This document shows, in pieces, positions 1-7,580 of a stretch of 64,000 nucleotides of DNA (positions are counted from its first letter, which is position 1; every line of letters starts with the position of its first letter). The stretch is from Anaerolineae bacterium (GTDB lineage: Bacteria; Chloroflexota; Anaerolineae; Aggregatilineales; UBA2796): positions 61,814-125,813 of the forward strand of contig JAHBVJ010000027.1 of assembly GCA_019637615.1 (NCBI GenBank). Reading direction: 5' to 3'. The position numbers were made by a program, and so were the translations under genes. Below the pieces are notes generated by a model. The model was given only the letters and a program-made list of their open reading frames with translations. It was not told where the DNA came from and did no database searches.

Positions 1-1162
1 GCGGGGCTTCCGAAACGCCGATCCCTTCGAGGTTGTTGGGGTTGGCGAAGGCACGGACACGCGGACTCAAGATGTCGGCGGTGTCTAGTAACTGCTGCAT
101 CTTTTCGATGCCATACAGAATTTCAACCAGCCGCGCAAAGTGATAGTGGAACGAACTGCTGCGCGTATGAGGTTGATTGACGATAAATTCCTTCCACGCC
201 TGATCCGCCAGCGGCGTACCGCAGTGGGAGGCGACGTTGAGCCGCGCTAACGGCCCGACGCGATAGAGGCCACCCGGATAGCCGAGCGGTGAGTAGTACG
301 TGAACTTGAGATACGTCCACGGCTCGACGGCTTCTCCGATGAAGTCGCGGTAGCGTTCCGGTGGAAGGTTATCTGCCACGACCTGCCCCGCGCTGTCGGT
401 GATGCGCAGATGACCGTCATAGTGCTCCAAGTCACCCGAACTATTCACCAGCGACAGGAACAGGCTGGGGAAGTTGGCAAACGTGCGAATTTCTTCGCCG
501 TAGTTTTCCAGCGCCCGCCCGAACCATTCGATGGCGCGCAGCACGATGGCTTTGGCATCTGGCAGCATGGCGACGATCTTGGTGCGATCTTCGGCGCTTA
601 ACGGGCTGTTGACGCCACCGGGCACGACCCACGCGGGGTGGATGCGCTTGCCGCCCAGAATTTCAATGATCGTCTGACCGATCTGGCGCAGACGGATGCC
701 ATCGCGCGCCAATTGTGGGTGCTGTTTGACCACGCCGATGATGTTGCGCTCGGCTGGATCAGCATCCATGCCTAGCAGAAAATCCGGCGAGGATAGATAG
801 AAGAAACTGAGCGCGTGTGATTGTACGAGTTGGGCGAGATTCATGATCCGCCGCAGTTTCGCCGCTGTCTCCGGGATGTGTACCGCGAGCAGCGCATCGC
901 ACGCCTTGGCACTCGCCATCAAGTGACTGACGGGGCAGATGCCGCAGATGCGCGCCATCAGCGAGGGCATTTCCGTGAACGGACGGCCTTCGCAGAATTT
1001 TTCGAAGCCGCGCACCTGAGTCACATGAAAGCGGGCATCTTCGACCTTGCCATTGTCGCCAAGCTGGAGCGTGATCTTCGCGTGGCCTTCGATGCGGGTC
1101 ACGGGGTCGATGACGATCTCTTGTTTCACTTTTTGTGTTGAAGGTTGAACAGTCATAGTCAT
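1..1162 (-). CDS. hoxH: Bidirectional [NiFe] hydrogenase large subunit HoxH (C-terminus beyond window)
   Basis: Catalytic large subunit of a cytoplasmic NAD(P)-linked [NiFe] hydrogenase; the Ni-Fe site oxidises H2 or reduces protons. About 387 residues are visible. The proximal metal-binding motif RICGICPVSH lies at residues 71-80, with the Cys pair that ligates Ni and Fe. The distal DPCxxCxxH motif is expected near the C-terminus and lies outside the window. The start at 1162 is chosen because a GGAG ribosome site lies in the 12-base gap after hoxY; a second in-frame ATG lies 6 bases further in. It is the last visible gene of hoxEFUYH. Identity as the large subunit is certain from the motif; assignment to the Hox (group 3d) type follows from the diaphorase genes upstream. 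Confidence 0.95.
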   Translation of the reverse strand, partial: MTMTVQPSTQKVKQEIVIDPVTRIEGHAKITLQLGDNGKVEDARFHVTQVRGFEKFCEGRPFTEMPSLMARICGICPVSHLMASAKACDALLAVHIPETAAKLRRIMNLAQLVQSHALSFFYLSSPDFLLGMDADPAERNIIGVVKQHPQLARDGIRLRQIGQTIIEILGGKRIHPAWVVPGGVNSPLSAEDRTKIVAMLPDAKAIVLRAIEWFGRALENYGEEIRTFANFPSLFLSLVNSSGDLEHYDGHLRITDSAGQVVADNLPPERYRDFIGEAVEPWTYLKFTYYSPLGYPGGLYRVGPLARLNVASHCGTPLADQAWKEFIVNQPHTRSSSFHYHFARLVEILYGIEKMQQLLDTADILSPRVRAFANPNNLEGIGVSEAP

Positions 1163-1174
1163 TGCACCGTGCTC

Positions 1175-1714
1175 CTATGCCCCGAACCGTGTGTAATCGG
1201 TAACGTTGGTCTGATGGCCTTCCAACAGGTCGGTGATGACCTTCCAAATGGCCTCGGCGGATGGCGGGCAGCCCGGCACGAACATATCCACCTTGACGAC
1301 TTCATGGATGGGGCGCACGCGGCGGAACAGCGGCGGTACCACTTCATCGGGGATGGGTGGATGCGGCGCGCCATTGTTACCATACACCCGCTGCATGGTG
1401 GCCTCCACACCGAAGGCGTTGCGCAGCGACGGCACATTGCCCGTCACGGCGCAGTCTCCGAGCGAAATCAGGATTTTGGTGCGTTGGCGGATTTTCTGAA
1501 CTTTTTCCAAGTCCTCGTGGCTGCTGATCGAACCTTCTACCAGCGCTACATCGACGTGCTCCGGGAATTCCTTGATGTCGATGATCGGGCTGTAGACCAA
1601 GTCGATCTTGTCTACCAGTTCGATCAGGCGATCATCGATGTCGAGAAACGACATGTGGCAGCCAGAGCATCCGTCCAGCCACGCTGTGGCTACTCGCGGT
1701 TTATTGGCACTCAT
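1175..1714 (-). CDS. hoxY: [NiFe] hydrogenase small subunit HoxY
   Basis: Electron-transfer small subunit of the hydrogenase dimer, carrying the proximal 4Fe-4S cluster. At 179 residues it has the short size typical of HoxY rather than the long exported small subunits, and there is no Tat signal. Cluster motifs visible are LDGCSGCHMSFLD near the N-terminus, the SLGDCAVTGN segment in the middle and FVPGCPPSAE towards the C-terminus. Its ATG overlaps the hoxU stop (ATGA at 1714-1711), which suggests translational coupling. Electrons from HoxH pass through this subunit to the HoxU/HoxF diaphorase. Confidence 0.95.
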   Translation of the reverse strand: MSANKPRVATAWLDGCSGCHMSFLDIDDRLIELVDKIDLVYSPIIDIKEFPEHVDVALVEGSISSHEDLEKVQKIRQRTKILISLGDCAVTGNVPSLRNAFGVEATMQRVYGNNGAPHPPIPDEVVPPLFRRVRPIHEVVKVDMFVPGCPPSAEAIWKVITDLLEGHQTNVTDYTRFGA

Positions 1715-2439
1715 TTGCTGCTCCTATTATTCCCACGCATGGTGGCTAAGTACGGCAGGAATTCACGCCGCTTTGACATCTCTGCCACCGATTTGCCCTT
1801 GATGGATAACGCGCCCGTCGGGCAGACCTGCACGCACTTGCCGCAGCTTGTGCATGTATCGGAGTCGCCCCACGGTGTTTCAAGGTCGGTGATCACAGAC
1901 GACTGGATGCCGCGTCCCATCACATCCCATGTATGCGCGCCTTCGATTTCGTCACAGACGCGAACACAGCGCGTACACAGAATGCAGCGGTTGTGGTCGA
2001 TCACGAAGCGATCGTGCGAAGCATCCACCGTGCGGCGCGGATGACGATAGGGCACATGCACGTGATCCATGCCCAGTTTTTGCGCCATCCATTGCAGGTC
2101 GCAGTGACCGTTGGAGACGCACACGGAGCACACGTGATTGCCCTCTGCAAACAACAATTCAAGAATGGTTTTGCGATAGCGCATCAACCGCTCTGAATTG
2201 GTAACGACTTCCATGCCTTCCTCAATGCGAGTGACACAGGCGGGCAGCAGTTTGGGGATGCCTTTGACTTCCACCAAGCACAGCCGACATGCGCCGACAG
2301 GCGATAACCCGTCGAGGTGGCACATGGTGGGGATGAAGATATTGTTTTCGCGACAAATATCGAGGATGCTCTCATTTTCGCGTCCACTCACGGGCTGCCC
2401 ATCGATGGTTAGTGTCTTGACTCTGCTAGGCTGGTTCAT
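1711..2439 (-). CDS. hoxU: Hydrogenase diaphorase ferredoxin-type subunit HoxU
   Basis: NuoG-N-like iron-sulfur subunit that links HoxF to the hydrogenase dimer. About 242 residues. It shows a plant-type 2Fe-2S motif (CHLDGLSPVGACRLC), the Cys-rich segment HVCSVCVSNGHC (the usual 4Fe-4S His/Cys region) and two ferredoxin motifs (CILCTRCVRVC and CTSCGKCVQVCP) that bind 4Fe-4S clusters. The start at 2439 is preferred over an upstream in-frame start because AGGAGG precedes it and its ATG overlaps the hoxF stop as ATGA. It sits between hoxF and hoxY in the canonical order. Confidence 0.95.
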   Translation of the reverse strand: MNQPSRVKTLTIDGQPVSGRENESILDICRENNIFIPTMCHLDGLSPVGACRLCLVEVKGIPKLLPACVTRIEEGMEVVTNSERLMRYRKTILELLFAEGNHVCSVCVSNGHCDLQWMAQKLGMDHVHVPYRHPRRTVDASHDRFVIDHNRCILCTRCVRVCDEIEGAHTWDVMGRGIQSSVITDLETPWGDSDTCTSCGKCVQVCPTGALSIKGKSVAEMSKRREFLPYLATMRGNNRSSK

Positions 2440-4085
2440 ACAACCTCCTCGGTGACATCCGCCATCGAGCACACATTCGCCGCGCAGTGTTTCTCAGTGA
2501 TGTGCTGCATATATTCATCGCGGAAGTACCGCAGCGTACTGATGATCGGATTAGGCGCGGATTGGCCTAGCCCACATAAGCTGGTGTACTTGACCACATC
2601 ACATAGTTCTTCGAGCAAGTTGAGGTCTTCGATGGTGGCTGACCCTTGGGCGATCTTGTTTAGCAGGTCGTACATCTCCGCCGTGCCGACACGGCAGGGG
2701 ATGCATTTGCCACACGACTCGCTCATGCAAAATTCCATGAAGTAGCGCGCCACATCGACCATGCAGGATGTTTCATCCATCACGATCATGCCGCCCGATC
2801 CCATGATCGAGCCGAGGCGCATCAGCGATTCATAGTCAACTGGCACATCGAGATGTTCTTCGGGGATGCAGCCGCCCGTTGGCCCGCCGGTTTGTACGGC
2901 TTTGTAGCGTTTCCCGTCGGGGATGCCACCACCGATGGCGAACACGATGTCGCGTAGGGTGGTGCCCATCGGGACTTCGATCAAGCCGGTATTTTCGACG
3001 CGCCCCGCAATCGCAAAGACTTTGGTTCCTTTGCTCTTTTCGGTGCCGATGCCCGCGAACCATTCCGCGCCATTGCGTATGATCGGGACAACGTTGGCAT
3101 ACGTTTCGACGTTATTGATCAACGTCGGTTGTCCCCACAGCCCGTGTTCCGCCGGGAACGGTGGACGGGGACGGGGCTGACCGCGCTTGCCCTCGATGGA
3201 GGCCATCAGGGCGGTTTCTTCACCACAAACGTAAGCACCCGCGCCGAGGCGGATGTTAATATCAAAGTGGAAGGCCGTGCCGCCGATCTTGTCGCCTAGC
3301 AATTTTGCCCGTTCCGCTTGGCGGATGGCGATTTGCAGGCGCTTGATGGCGAGTGGATACTCTGCACGGACGTAAATGTAACCTTCTGTCGCGCCGACGG
3401 CATAGGCCGCGATGGTCATGCCTTCTAGCACGCGGTGCGGATCACTTTCCAGCACACTGCGATCCATGAACGCGCCGGGATCGCCCTCGTCTGCGTTGCA
3501 GATCACGTATTTGGGGCTGCCAGCCGCCTTCGCCACCGTGCTCCACTTCAGCCCGGTTGGATAGCCACCGCCGCCACGCCCACGTAAACCACTGCGGGAG
3601 ATTTGGTCGATCACCTCGGTAGGGGTCATTTCCGTAAGCACCGTGAGCAGGCTGTGATAGCCACCCACCGCGACGTAACTTTCTATGCGCTCTGGATCGA
3701 TTTCGCCAGAATTCTCAAGCACAATTTTCGTTTGTCGTTTAAAGAATGGGGTATCTGTCGGGCAAACGAGCCGATCTACTGGCGCGCTATCCAAATGCTG
3801 CACTATCGTGGGCGCGTCTTGCGCTTCGACATGCTGATATAACACATCCGCCGACTTGACTGCAACCAACGGACCAGCGGTGCAAAGTCCCATGCAACCG
3901 ACGCCCGTAATCTTACATTTTTTCTCGATTCCCTGTTGGCGGGCTGCGGCTTCGAGAGCCTCTTTGACCTGATCACTGTGAGTGGACAAGCAGCCCGCTG
4001 CTACGCACACGTTGATGCGGTGCTGGTACTTTCCCTCCTGTTCGTGTTCGGTCGTAGAGATTTGCTGAAGTTCTTCAGGCGTCAT
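2436..4085 (-). CDS. hoxF: NADH-binding diaphorase subunit HoxF
   Basis: NuoF-like subunit that exchanges electrons between FMN/NAD(P)H and the iron-sulfur chain of the hydrogenase. About 549 residues, the fused HoxF layout: an N-terminal thioredoxin-like 2Fe-2S domain (Cys27, Cys32, Cys64, Cys68), the glycine-rich NADH site GRGGGGYPTG at about 169-178, an FMN segment GAGAYVCGEETAL, and a C-terminal 4Fe-4S motif SCGKCIPCR. The start at 4085 is chosen because GAGGAG lies 11-16 bases upstream; it overlaps the hoxE end by 11 bases. An upstream in-frame start is possible but lies inside hoxE. Confidence 0.95.
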   Translation of the reverse strand: MTPEELQQISTTEHEQEGKYQHRINVCVAAGCLSTHSDQVKEALEAAARQQGIEKKCKITGVGCMGLCTAGPLVAVKSADVLYQHVEAQDAPTIVQHLDSAPVDRLVCPTDTPFFKRQTKIVLENSGEIDPERIESYVAVGGYHSLLTVLTEMTPTEVIDQISRSGLRGRGGGGYPTGLKWSTVAKAAGSPKYVICNADEGDPGAFMDRSVLESDPHRVLEGMTIAAYAVGATEGYIYVRAEYPLAIKRLQIAIRQAERAKLLGDKIGGTAFHFDINIRLGAGAYVCGEETALMASIEGKRGQPRPRPPFPAEHGLWGQPTLINNVETYANVVPIIRNGAEWFAGIGTEKSKGTKVFAIAGRVENTGLIEVPMGTTLRDIVFAIGGGIPDGKRYKAVQTGGPTGGCIPEEHLDVPVDYESLMRLGSIMGSGGMIVMDETSCMVDVARYFMEFCMSESCGKCIPCRVGTAEMYDLLNKIAQGSATIEDLNLLEELCDVVKYTSLCGLGQSAPNPIISTLRYFRDEYMQHITEKHCAANVCSMADVTEEVV

Positions 4086-4611
4086 GGTCTGTCCACTCCT
4101 CAATATGCTCCAGCGCTTGGGCAACCGTGAGTTTGCCAACTACTTCGTCATCCAAGACGGCGGCTGGGGCCAACCCGCACGAGCCGAGGCAGCGCGCGGT
4201 CATGAGAGAAACTTTGCCGTCGGCGGTGGTCTCACCGGGGCCGACATCGAGTTTCTTTTTCATGGCTTCCATGATCTCGTTACTGCCCTTGATGTAACAG
4301 GCAGTGCCAAGGCACAGCACGCAGGTATGCGCGCCCTTGGGCTTGAGGCTGAAGAAATGATAGAACGTCGCAACACCATACACGCGGCTTAAGGGAACAT
4401 GGAGCGCTGAGGCAACATAGCGCAACGCCGGCATATCAAGATAGCCGAACGATTCTTGTACTGTGTGAAGCGCTTCGATTAATGCATCTGGCTCATAGCC
4501 GTGCCGCCGCATCGTAGCACCGACTAATCGCCAGCGTTTGTCCTCTGACGGAGGACCTAAACTTACAGGAATAGATGGCATCGTGCCTTGTCCTTTCACA
4601 GGTACTGTCAT
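4075..4611 (-). CDS. hoxE: Hydrogenase diaphorase subunit HoxE (NuoE-like)
   Basis: NuoE-like thioredoxin-fold 2Fe-2S protein, the fifth subunit of the HoxEFUYH enzyme. It shows the two Cys pairs of the family (CLGTAC and ARCLGSC) and the NuoE segment ESFGYLDMPAL. 178 residues from the first ATG. A second ATG at 4581 (MPSIPVS) has an AAAGGA ribosome site about 8 bases upstream and may be the true start. First gene of the minus-strand operon; the promoter must lie in the 580-base non-coding stretch that follows. Transcription order E-F-U-Y-H matches cyanobacterial and Chloroflexota hox operons. Confidence 0.93.
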   Translation of the reverse strand: MTVPVKGQGTMPSIPVSLGPPSEDKRWRLVGATMRRHGYEPDALIEALHTVQESFGYLDMPALRYVASALHVPLSRVYGVATFYHFFSLKPKGAHTCVLCLGTACYIKGSNEIMEAMKKKLDVGPGETTADGKVSLMTARCLGSCGLAPAAVLDDEVVGKLTVAQALEHIEEWTDHDA

Positions 4612-5193
4612 GCACGTAGCACCTTTATGATATTTCCATCGTTAGGAGGGGGACATTGCTAAATCTCACTGCCCACAACGCGGAATGTCACCTTATCAAG
4701 TGCAAAGTTGACGTGTTGTAGTGTTGAGGCAGCGTGGATTTTGCATGTGAAGATCGATCAGAAGTTGTGATAAGTTTGTGGGAATTGCCGGACTGGTGAA
4801 CGTCCTAATGCACCTTATGTAGTTGATATACCCTTGACGCAACTCAAATGTTCGTTTAGAATGACCAAAGTCGGACAAAACACTGTCAATGTTCGTGTTT
4901 TGCCGAAATAAACCGAACAAACTGTCTGATTTGCTGCATGGTGTTCAAAACACCACTCCTAACACAACTGCTGATTTCGTAACTGATCATATGTGATCGG
5001 ATTGGCTGCTCAATTTCCGATCATAAAACTGATCATAAGCGGGTTTGGCGCTGGCTTTCCGATCATTCCCTGAGCAGAAAAGTGATCAATCCGATCATGT
5101 CTATGGGCGGTTATGATCGGTTTTATGATCGGAAGCAATCGGCCTGCTTGCTATGAGGGGAGCGAATCGAAATTCGTAGATCGCTGTCGAAGT
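4612..5193. other. Non-coding stretch upstream of hoxE, up to the IS
   Basis: No credible gene is seen. It should hold the hoxE promoter, but no convincing minus-strand -35/-10 pair was recognised. On the plus strand there is TTGACG (4834-4839), a 17-base spacer and TAGAAT (4857-4862), a sigma-70-like promoter with no obvious gene behind it. Two direct copies of AATGTTCGT (near 4848 and 4888) and a 7-bp hairpin with a CAA loop (4939-4955) lie close by. The last 150 bases hold the GATC palindrome cluster listed separately. Confidence 0.5.
4984..5132. repeat. Cluster of nine GATC-centred palindromic motifs
   Basis: Nine copies of TGATC/GATCA-type sites occur within about 150 bases: 4984-4990, 4994-5000, 5017-5024, 5030-5036, 5059-5066, 5083-5088, 5091-5098, 5113-5120 and 5125-5132. 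Most extend to CCGATCAT or its complement ATGATCGG, on both strands. The spacing is irregular. They lie between hoxE and the IS. They could be binding sites for a regulator of the hydrogenase operon or a methylation-sensitive site; function is unknown. Confidence 0.6.
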
Positions 5194-5223
5194 GGTCTAG
5201 CGGGCGGGAACGGGGGATAAATC
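5194..5223. repeat. Left terminal inverted repeat of the IS
   Basis: Thirty bases, perfectly complementary to 6732-6761. Outward of it the flanks no longer pair, which fixes the element end at 5194. Confidence 0.92.
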
Positions 5224-5294
5224 AGGATGGACGAGGCGAGGGAAATTTCGTAGAATTTCGAGCTGCGCCGCTATTCTAACCGTTCCCAAATCGG

Positions 5295-6614
5295 ATGCCA
5301 ATGGTTGAGTATCGTCTCTTCACAGAGTTAAGTTTCGGGTGTCTATTGGTCTGGTTGGTGTGGTCACATCTGAGGAGAGCACGCGCCTTAGCGGGGTTGA
5401 CGCCGGCGGTATCGAAGCAACGAGAACGACATGCGCACAGCCCGAAAGACTGTCCAGCGTGTCGGGCAGGACACAAACAGGGTGAGCAGCACCCGGTCGC
5501 AGCGGTGGAAGCGTGGCGAAAGTCGGCCAGTAGACGGGGGCGTCCAAAAACCATTGAGACGGAGGGACACGCCTGTAACAATCCGGCGTGTGGCTATTTC
5601 AACATTACGGATGGTGCGGTGCATGCACTGGTGGGGGACGGCAAACGGCAGGGCGTGGATACGGTCCAGTATTTCAAGTGTCAGGCGTGTGGGACGAAAG
5701 TCAGTGGGCGCTGGAATACGCCGATGTACGACCTGAAAACGCCAGTGCGACGGGTGGCGGAAGTGATGACAGCGACCAGCGAAGGGATGGATGTATCAGC
5801 GGCGCAGCGTGTCTTTGCCCATGATGAACGGACGATCCAGCGTTGGTTAACCCGCACCGCCCAGCACGCGGAGCGGGCGCATGAACGCTTTTTCCAGCAG
5901 CTGGTCTGTCAGCATTTGCAGCTGGATGAACTGGTCACGAAGCTGCGCGGGGTCAAAGAACGGGTATTTGTGTGGGTAGCGCTCGATGCGCACACCAAAC
6001 TCATCCCAGTCATCCGCCTGGGCGCCCGTAAAAGTGCCGATGCGCACTTATTTGTCCATGAGGTCTGGCAGCGCCTAGCACCTGGCGCGCCGCCCGTCTT
6101 TACGACCGATGGACTGTGGCTGTATTACTACGCGCTAACGGCGCATTTTGGCGATTGGCTCCCGCAGACCGGCCGCCGCCATCCGCGCTGGCAGGTCGAC
6201 CCACGCCTCTTGTACGGTCAGCTCCACAAGGTCAAAGTCGGTTACAAGCTCAAGTCAATGTACACTGTGGCCGTCTGCGGAACACGGGAACAGCTGCGCA
6301 ACGCCTTGGCCGCCCTGCACCTGACCGGACGCATTATGACCGCCTATGTCGAACGTGTGAACCTGACCCTGCGTGAGCATATCCCGCCGCTCGCTCGCCG
6401 CACTTGGTCGCTGGCTCGCACTGAACAGGCGCTGCGTCTGCATCTCGAGTGGGGTCGCGCCTATTATCACTTTTGCCGCTATCACGCCAGCTTACGCCTC
6501 CCCACCGCGGTGCCTCGCCGGTGTCGCTCTCGAACGCCTGCCATGGTGGCTGGTCTGGCTCGGCGACGCTGGCGCGTCAGGGACTTCCTCCTGATGCCCT
6601 TGCCGCCTGCCTGA
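5295..6614 (+). CDS. IS1-family-like DDE transposase with zinc ribbon
   Basis: Cuts and joins the IS ends. 439 residues. An N-terminal Cys4 zinc ribbon (CNNPACG and later CQACG, about residues 93-131) and a helix-turn-helix-like segment are followed by a DDE core: LDELVTKL (first Asp), FTTDG (second Asp) and YVERVNLTLREHIPPL (Glu), which is the IS1-type signature. The tail RTPAMVAGL is shared by IS1-like transposases. The first 35 residues contain a hydrophobic stretch (LSFGCLLVWLVW) that looks membrane-like; a later start would remove it, so the start is uncertain. It lies wholly inside the 30-bp inverted ends. Confidence 0.88.
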   Translation: MPMVEYRLFTELSFGCLLVWLVWSHLRRARALAGLTPAVSKQRERHAHSPKDCPACRAGHKQGEQHPVAAVEAWRKSASRRGRPKTIETEGHACNNPACGYFNITDGAVHALVGDGKRQGVDTVQYFKCQACGTKVSGRWNTPMYDLKTPVRRVAEVMTATSEGMDVSAAQRVFAHDERTIQRWLTRTAQHAERAHERFFQQLVCQHLQLDELVTKLRGVKERVFVWVALDAHTKLIPVIRLGARKSADAHLFVHEVWQRLAPGAPPVFTTDGLWLYYYALTAHFGDWLPQTGRRHPRWQVDPRLLYGQLHKVKVGYKLKSMYTVAVCGTREQLRNALAALHLTGRIMTAYVERVNLTLREHIPPLARRTWSLARTEQALRLHLEWGRAYYHFCRYHASLRLPTAVPRRCRSRTPAMVAGLARRRWRVRDFLLMPLPPA

Positions 6615-6731
6615 GACTCGACATTGCCCCTTCCAGGAGCTACTTCGAGTCGCTTGAAGACTGCCCTCGGTCTTCAATTTAAGACTATTGACCTCTTGTG
6701 ACCCTTCATCTGCACCTCGAACCCCCTGTCC

Positions 6732-6761
6732 GATTTATCCCCCGTTCCCGCCCGCTAGACC
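6732..6761. repeat. Right terminal inverted repeat of the IS
   Basis: Reverse complement of 5194-5223 with no mismatch. The flanking 6762-6769 gives the second copy of the near-perfect target duplication. Confidence 0.92.
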
Positions 6762-6842
6762 GGCGAAGTTGTGAGGATTGCCTTCGCTATGATTTCGCGG
6801 AACATCGCCAATTCGTGATGTTCCGCTCGTGCCAACGGTGAG

Positions 6843-7352
6843 CTACAGCGTCGTGTGTTTGACTTTGGCGGTGTCGAGTTCGTCTTCATCCGCCGGAACA
6901 AGCTCACCATCGTCGGAGAGGCGCAAATGCTGGTTGCGCTTGGGCTTTTCATAGGCCTCATCCGTGATGCCAAGTCGCTGTTTTTCCAGTTCCATTTCGC
7001 GCCGGATTTTCTGCTCGCGGCGCGCTACGGCAATTCCCGAATTCTGGTACACGACAAAGCCATGAATGATCAGGCCGACCAGCCACGGAATCGTCACGAA
7101 CAAAGGCCAGAGAATCTCTTTGCCGTCAAGGCCGCCGGAACTGCCCCAGATCAACCACAAAACGGGATTGATGCCAACGAACGCGATCAAGTCGATGATG
7201 AATCCATTGCGGTCTTCGATGCGCTGCTCGATCCGCTTTCGAAGTTCGGCGTCTAACTCCGAGCCAGAGAGATTTTTCAGGGTTTGCGAGGGTGGTAAGG
7301 GGCGGCGCGGCGGTGGCGGCGTGGAGGGTGGTGACGGAAATTCTGATCTCAT
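6843..7352 (-). CDS. 2TM-domain membrane protein
   Basis: Small inner-membrane protein of about 169 residues. A proline-rich N-terminus leads into a charged helix (RKRIEQRIEDRNGFIIDLIAF), two transmembrane segments (one through NPVLWLIWG, one through FVTIPWLVGLIIHGFVVY), and an Arg/Glu-rich cytoplasmic tail. This is the layout of the 2TM-domain family, often fused to or found near regulators; function is unknown. The start at 7352 (MRSEF) has AAGGAA 6 bases upstream; the frame stays open to 7460, so a longer N-terminus is possible. It stands alone, divergent from the E2 gene. A hairpin with 9-bp arms at 6798-6825 just beyond its stop lacks a T-run. Confidence 0.7.
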   Translation of the reverse strand: MRSEFPSPPSTPPPPRRPLPPSQTLKNLSGSELDAELRKRIEQRIEDRNGFIIDLIAFVGINPVLWLIWGSSGGLDGKEILWPLFVTIPWLVGLIIHGFVVYQNSGIAVARREQKIRREMELEKQRLGITDEAYEKPKRNQHLRLSDDGELVPADEDELDTAKVKHTTL

Positions 7353-7515
7353 GGCAAATTCCTTCATGCTGGGTTGATTACCCTTTACGTAGGACGCCGC
7401 CGAGGGTTGCGAACTCACCGAGATGTTTTCTTGCGCGCCGCTTGACGCTACAATATCCATGCTGCTGGCTCATGGTAACATTGCAGCAAATTTCCACTTT
7501 GAGATTATAATTTAT

Positions 7516-7562
7516 AAACAATCTTTTCGAAGATCGCGAACTTGAACGCAAAATGATTGTTT
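7516..7562. promoter_or_regulatory. Spaced dyad upstream of the E2 gene
   Basis: AAACAATC (7516-7523) and GATTGTTT (7555-7562) form an inverted repeat ending 18 bases before the E2 start. It may be an operator of the dehydrogenase operon; no promoter boxes were recognised with confidence. Inference from symmetry and position only. Confidence 0.3.
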
Positions 7563-7580
7563 TTGGAAAGCCGTAGGTTT

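Larger units (their letters stand above)
5194..6761 (+). mobile_element. Complete IS1-like insertion sequence
   Basis: The element is bounded by a perfect 30-bp inverted repeat: 5194-5223 (GGTCTAGCGGGCGGG..) and 6732-6761. Flanks carry GTCGAAGT (5186-5193) and GGCGAAGT (6762-6769), an 8-bp target duplication with one mismatch; 8-9 bp is usual for the IS1 family. One full-length transposase gene lies inside. It is inserted in a non-coding region next to the hox operon, so no gene is visibly broken. The intact ends and open frame suggest it is recent and may be active. Confidence 0.92.

Noticed and set aside
1145..2044. Plus-strand frame opposite hoxY and hoxU
   Set aside because: Shadow of two iron-sulfur subunits whose cysteine motifs fix the minus strand as coding.
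4834..4862. Plus-strand promoter TTGACG-17-TAGAAT
   Set aside because: Good boxes, but no gene or RNA follows that could be supported; reported only in the region note.
6798..6825. Hairpin after the 2TM gene as a terminator
   Set aside because: The 9-bp stem is real but no T-run follows on the minus strand, so it was only noted in the gene entry.
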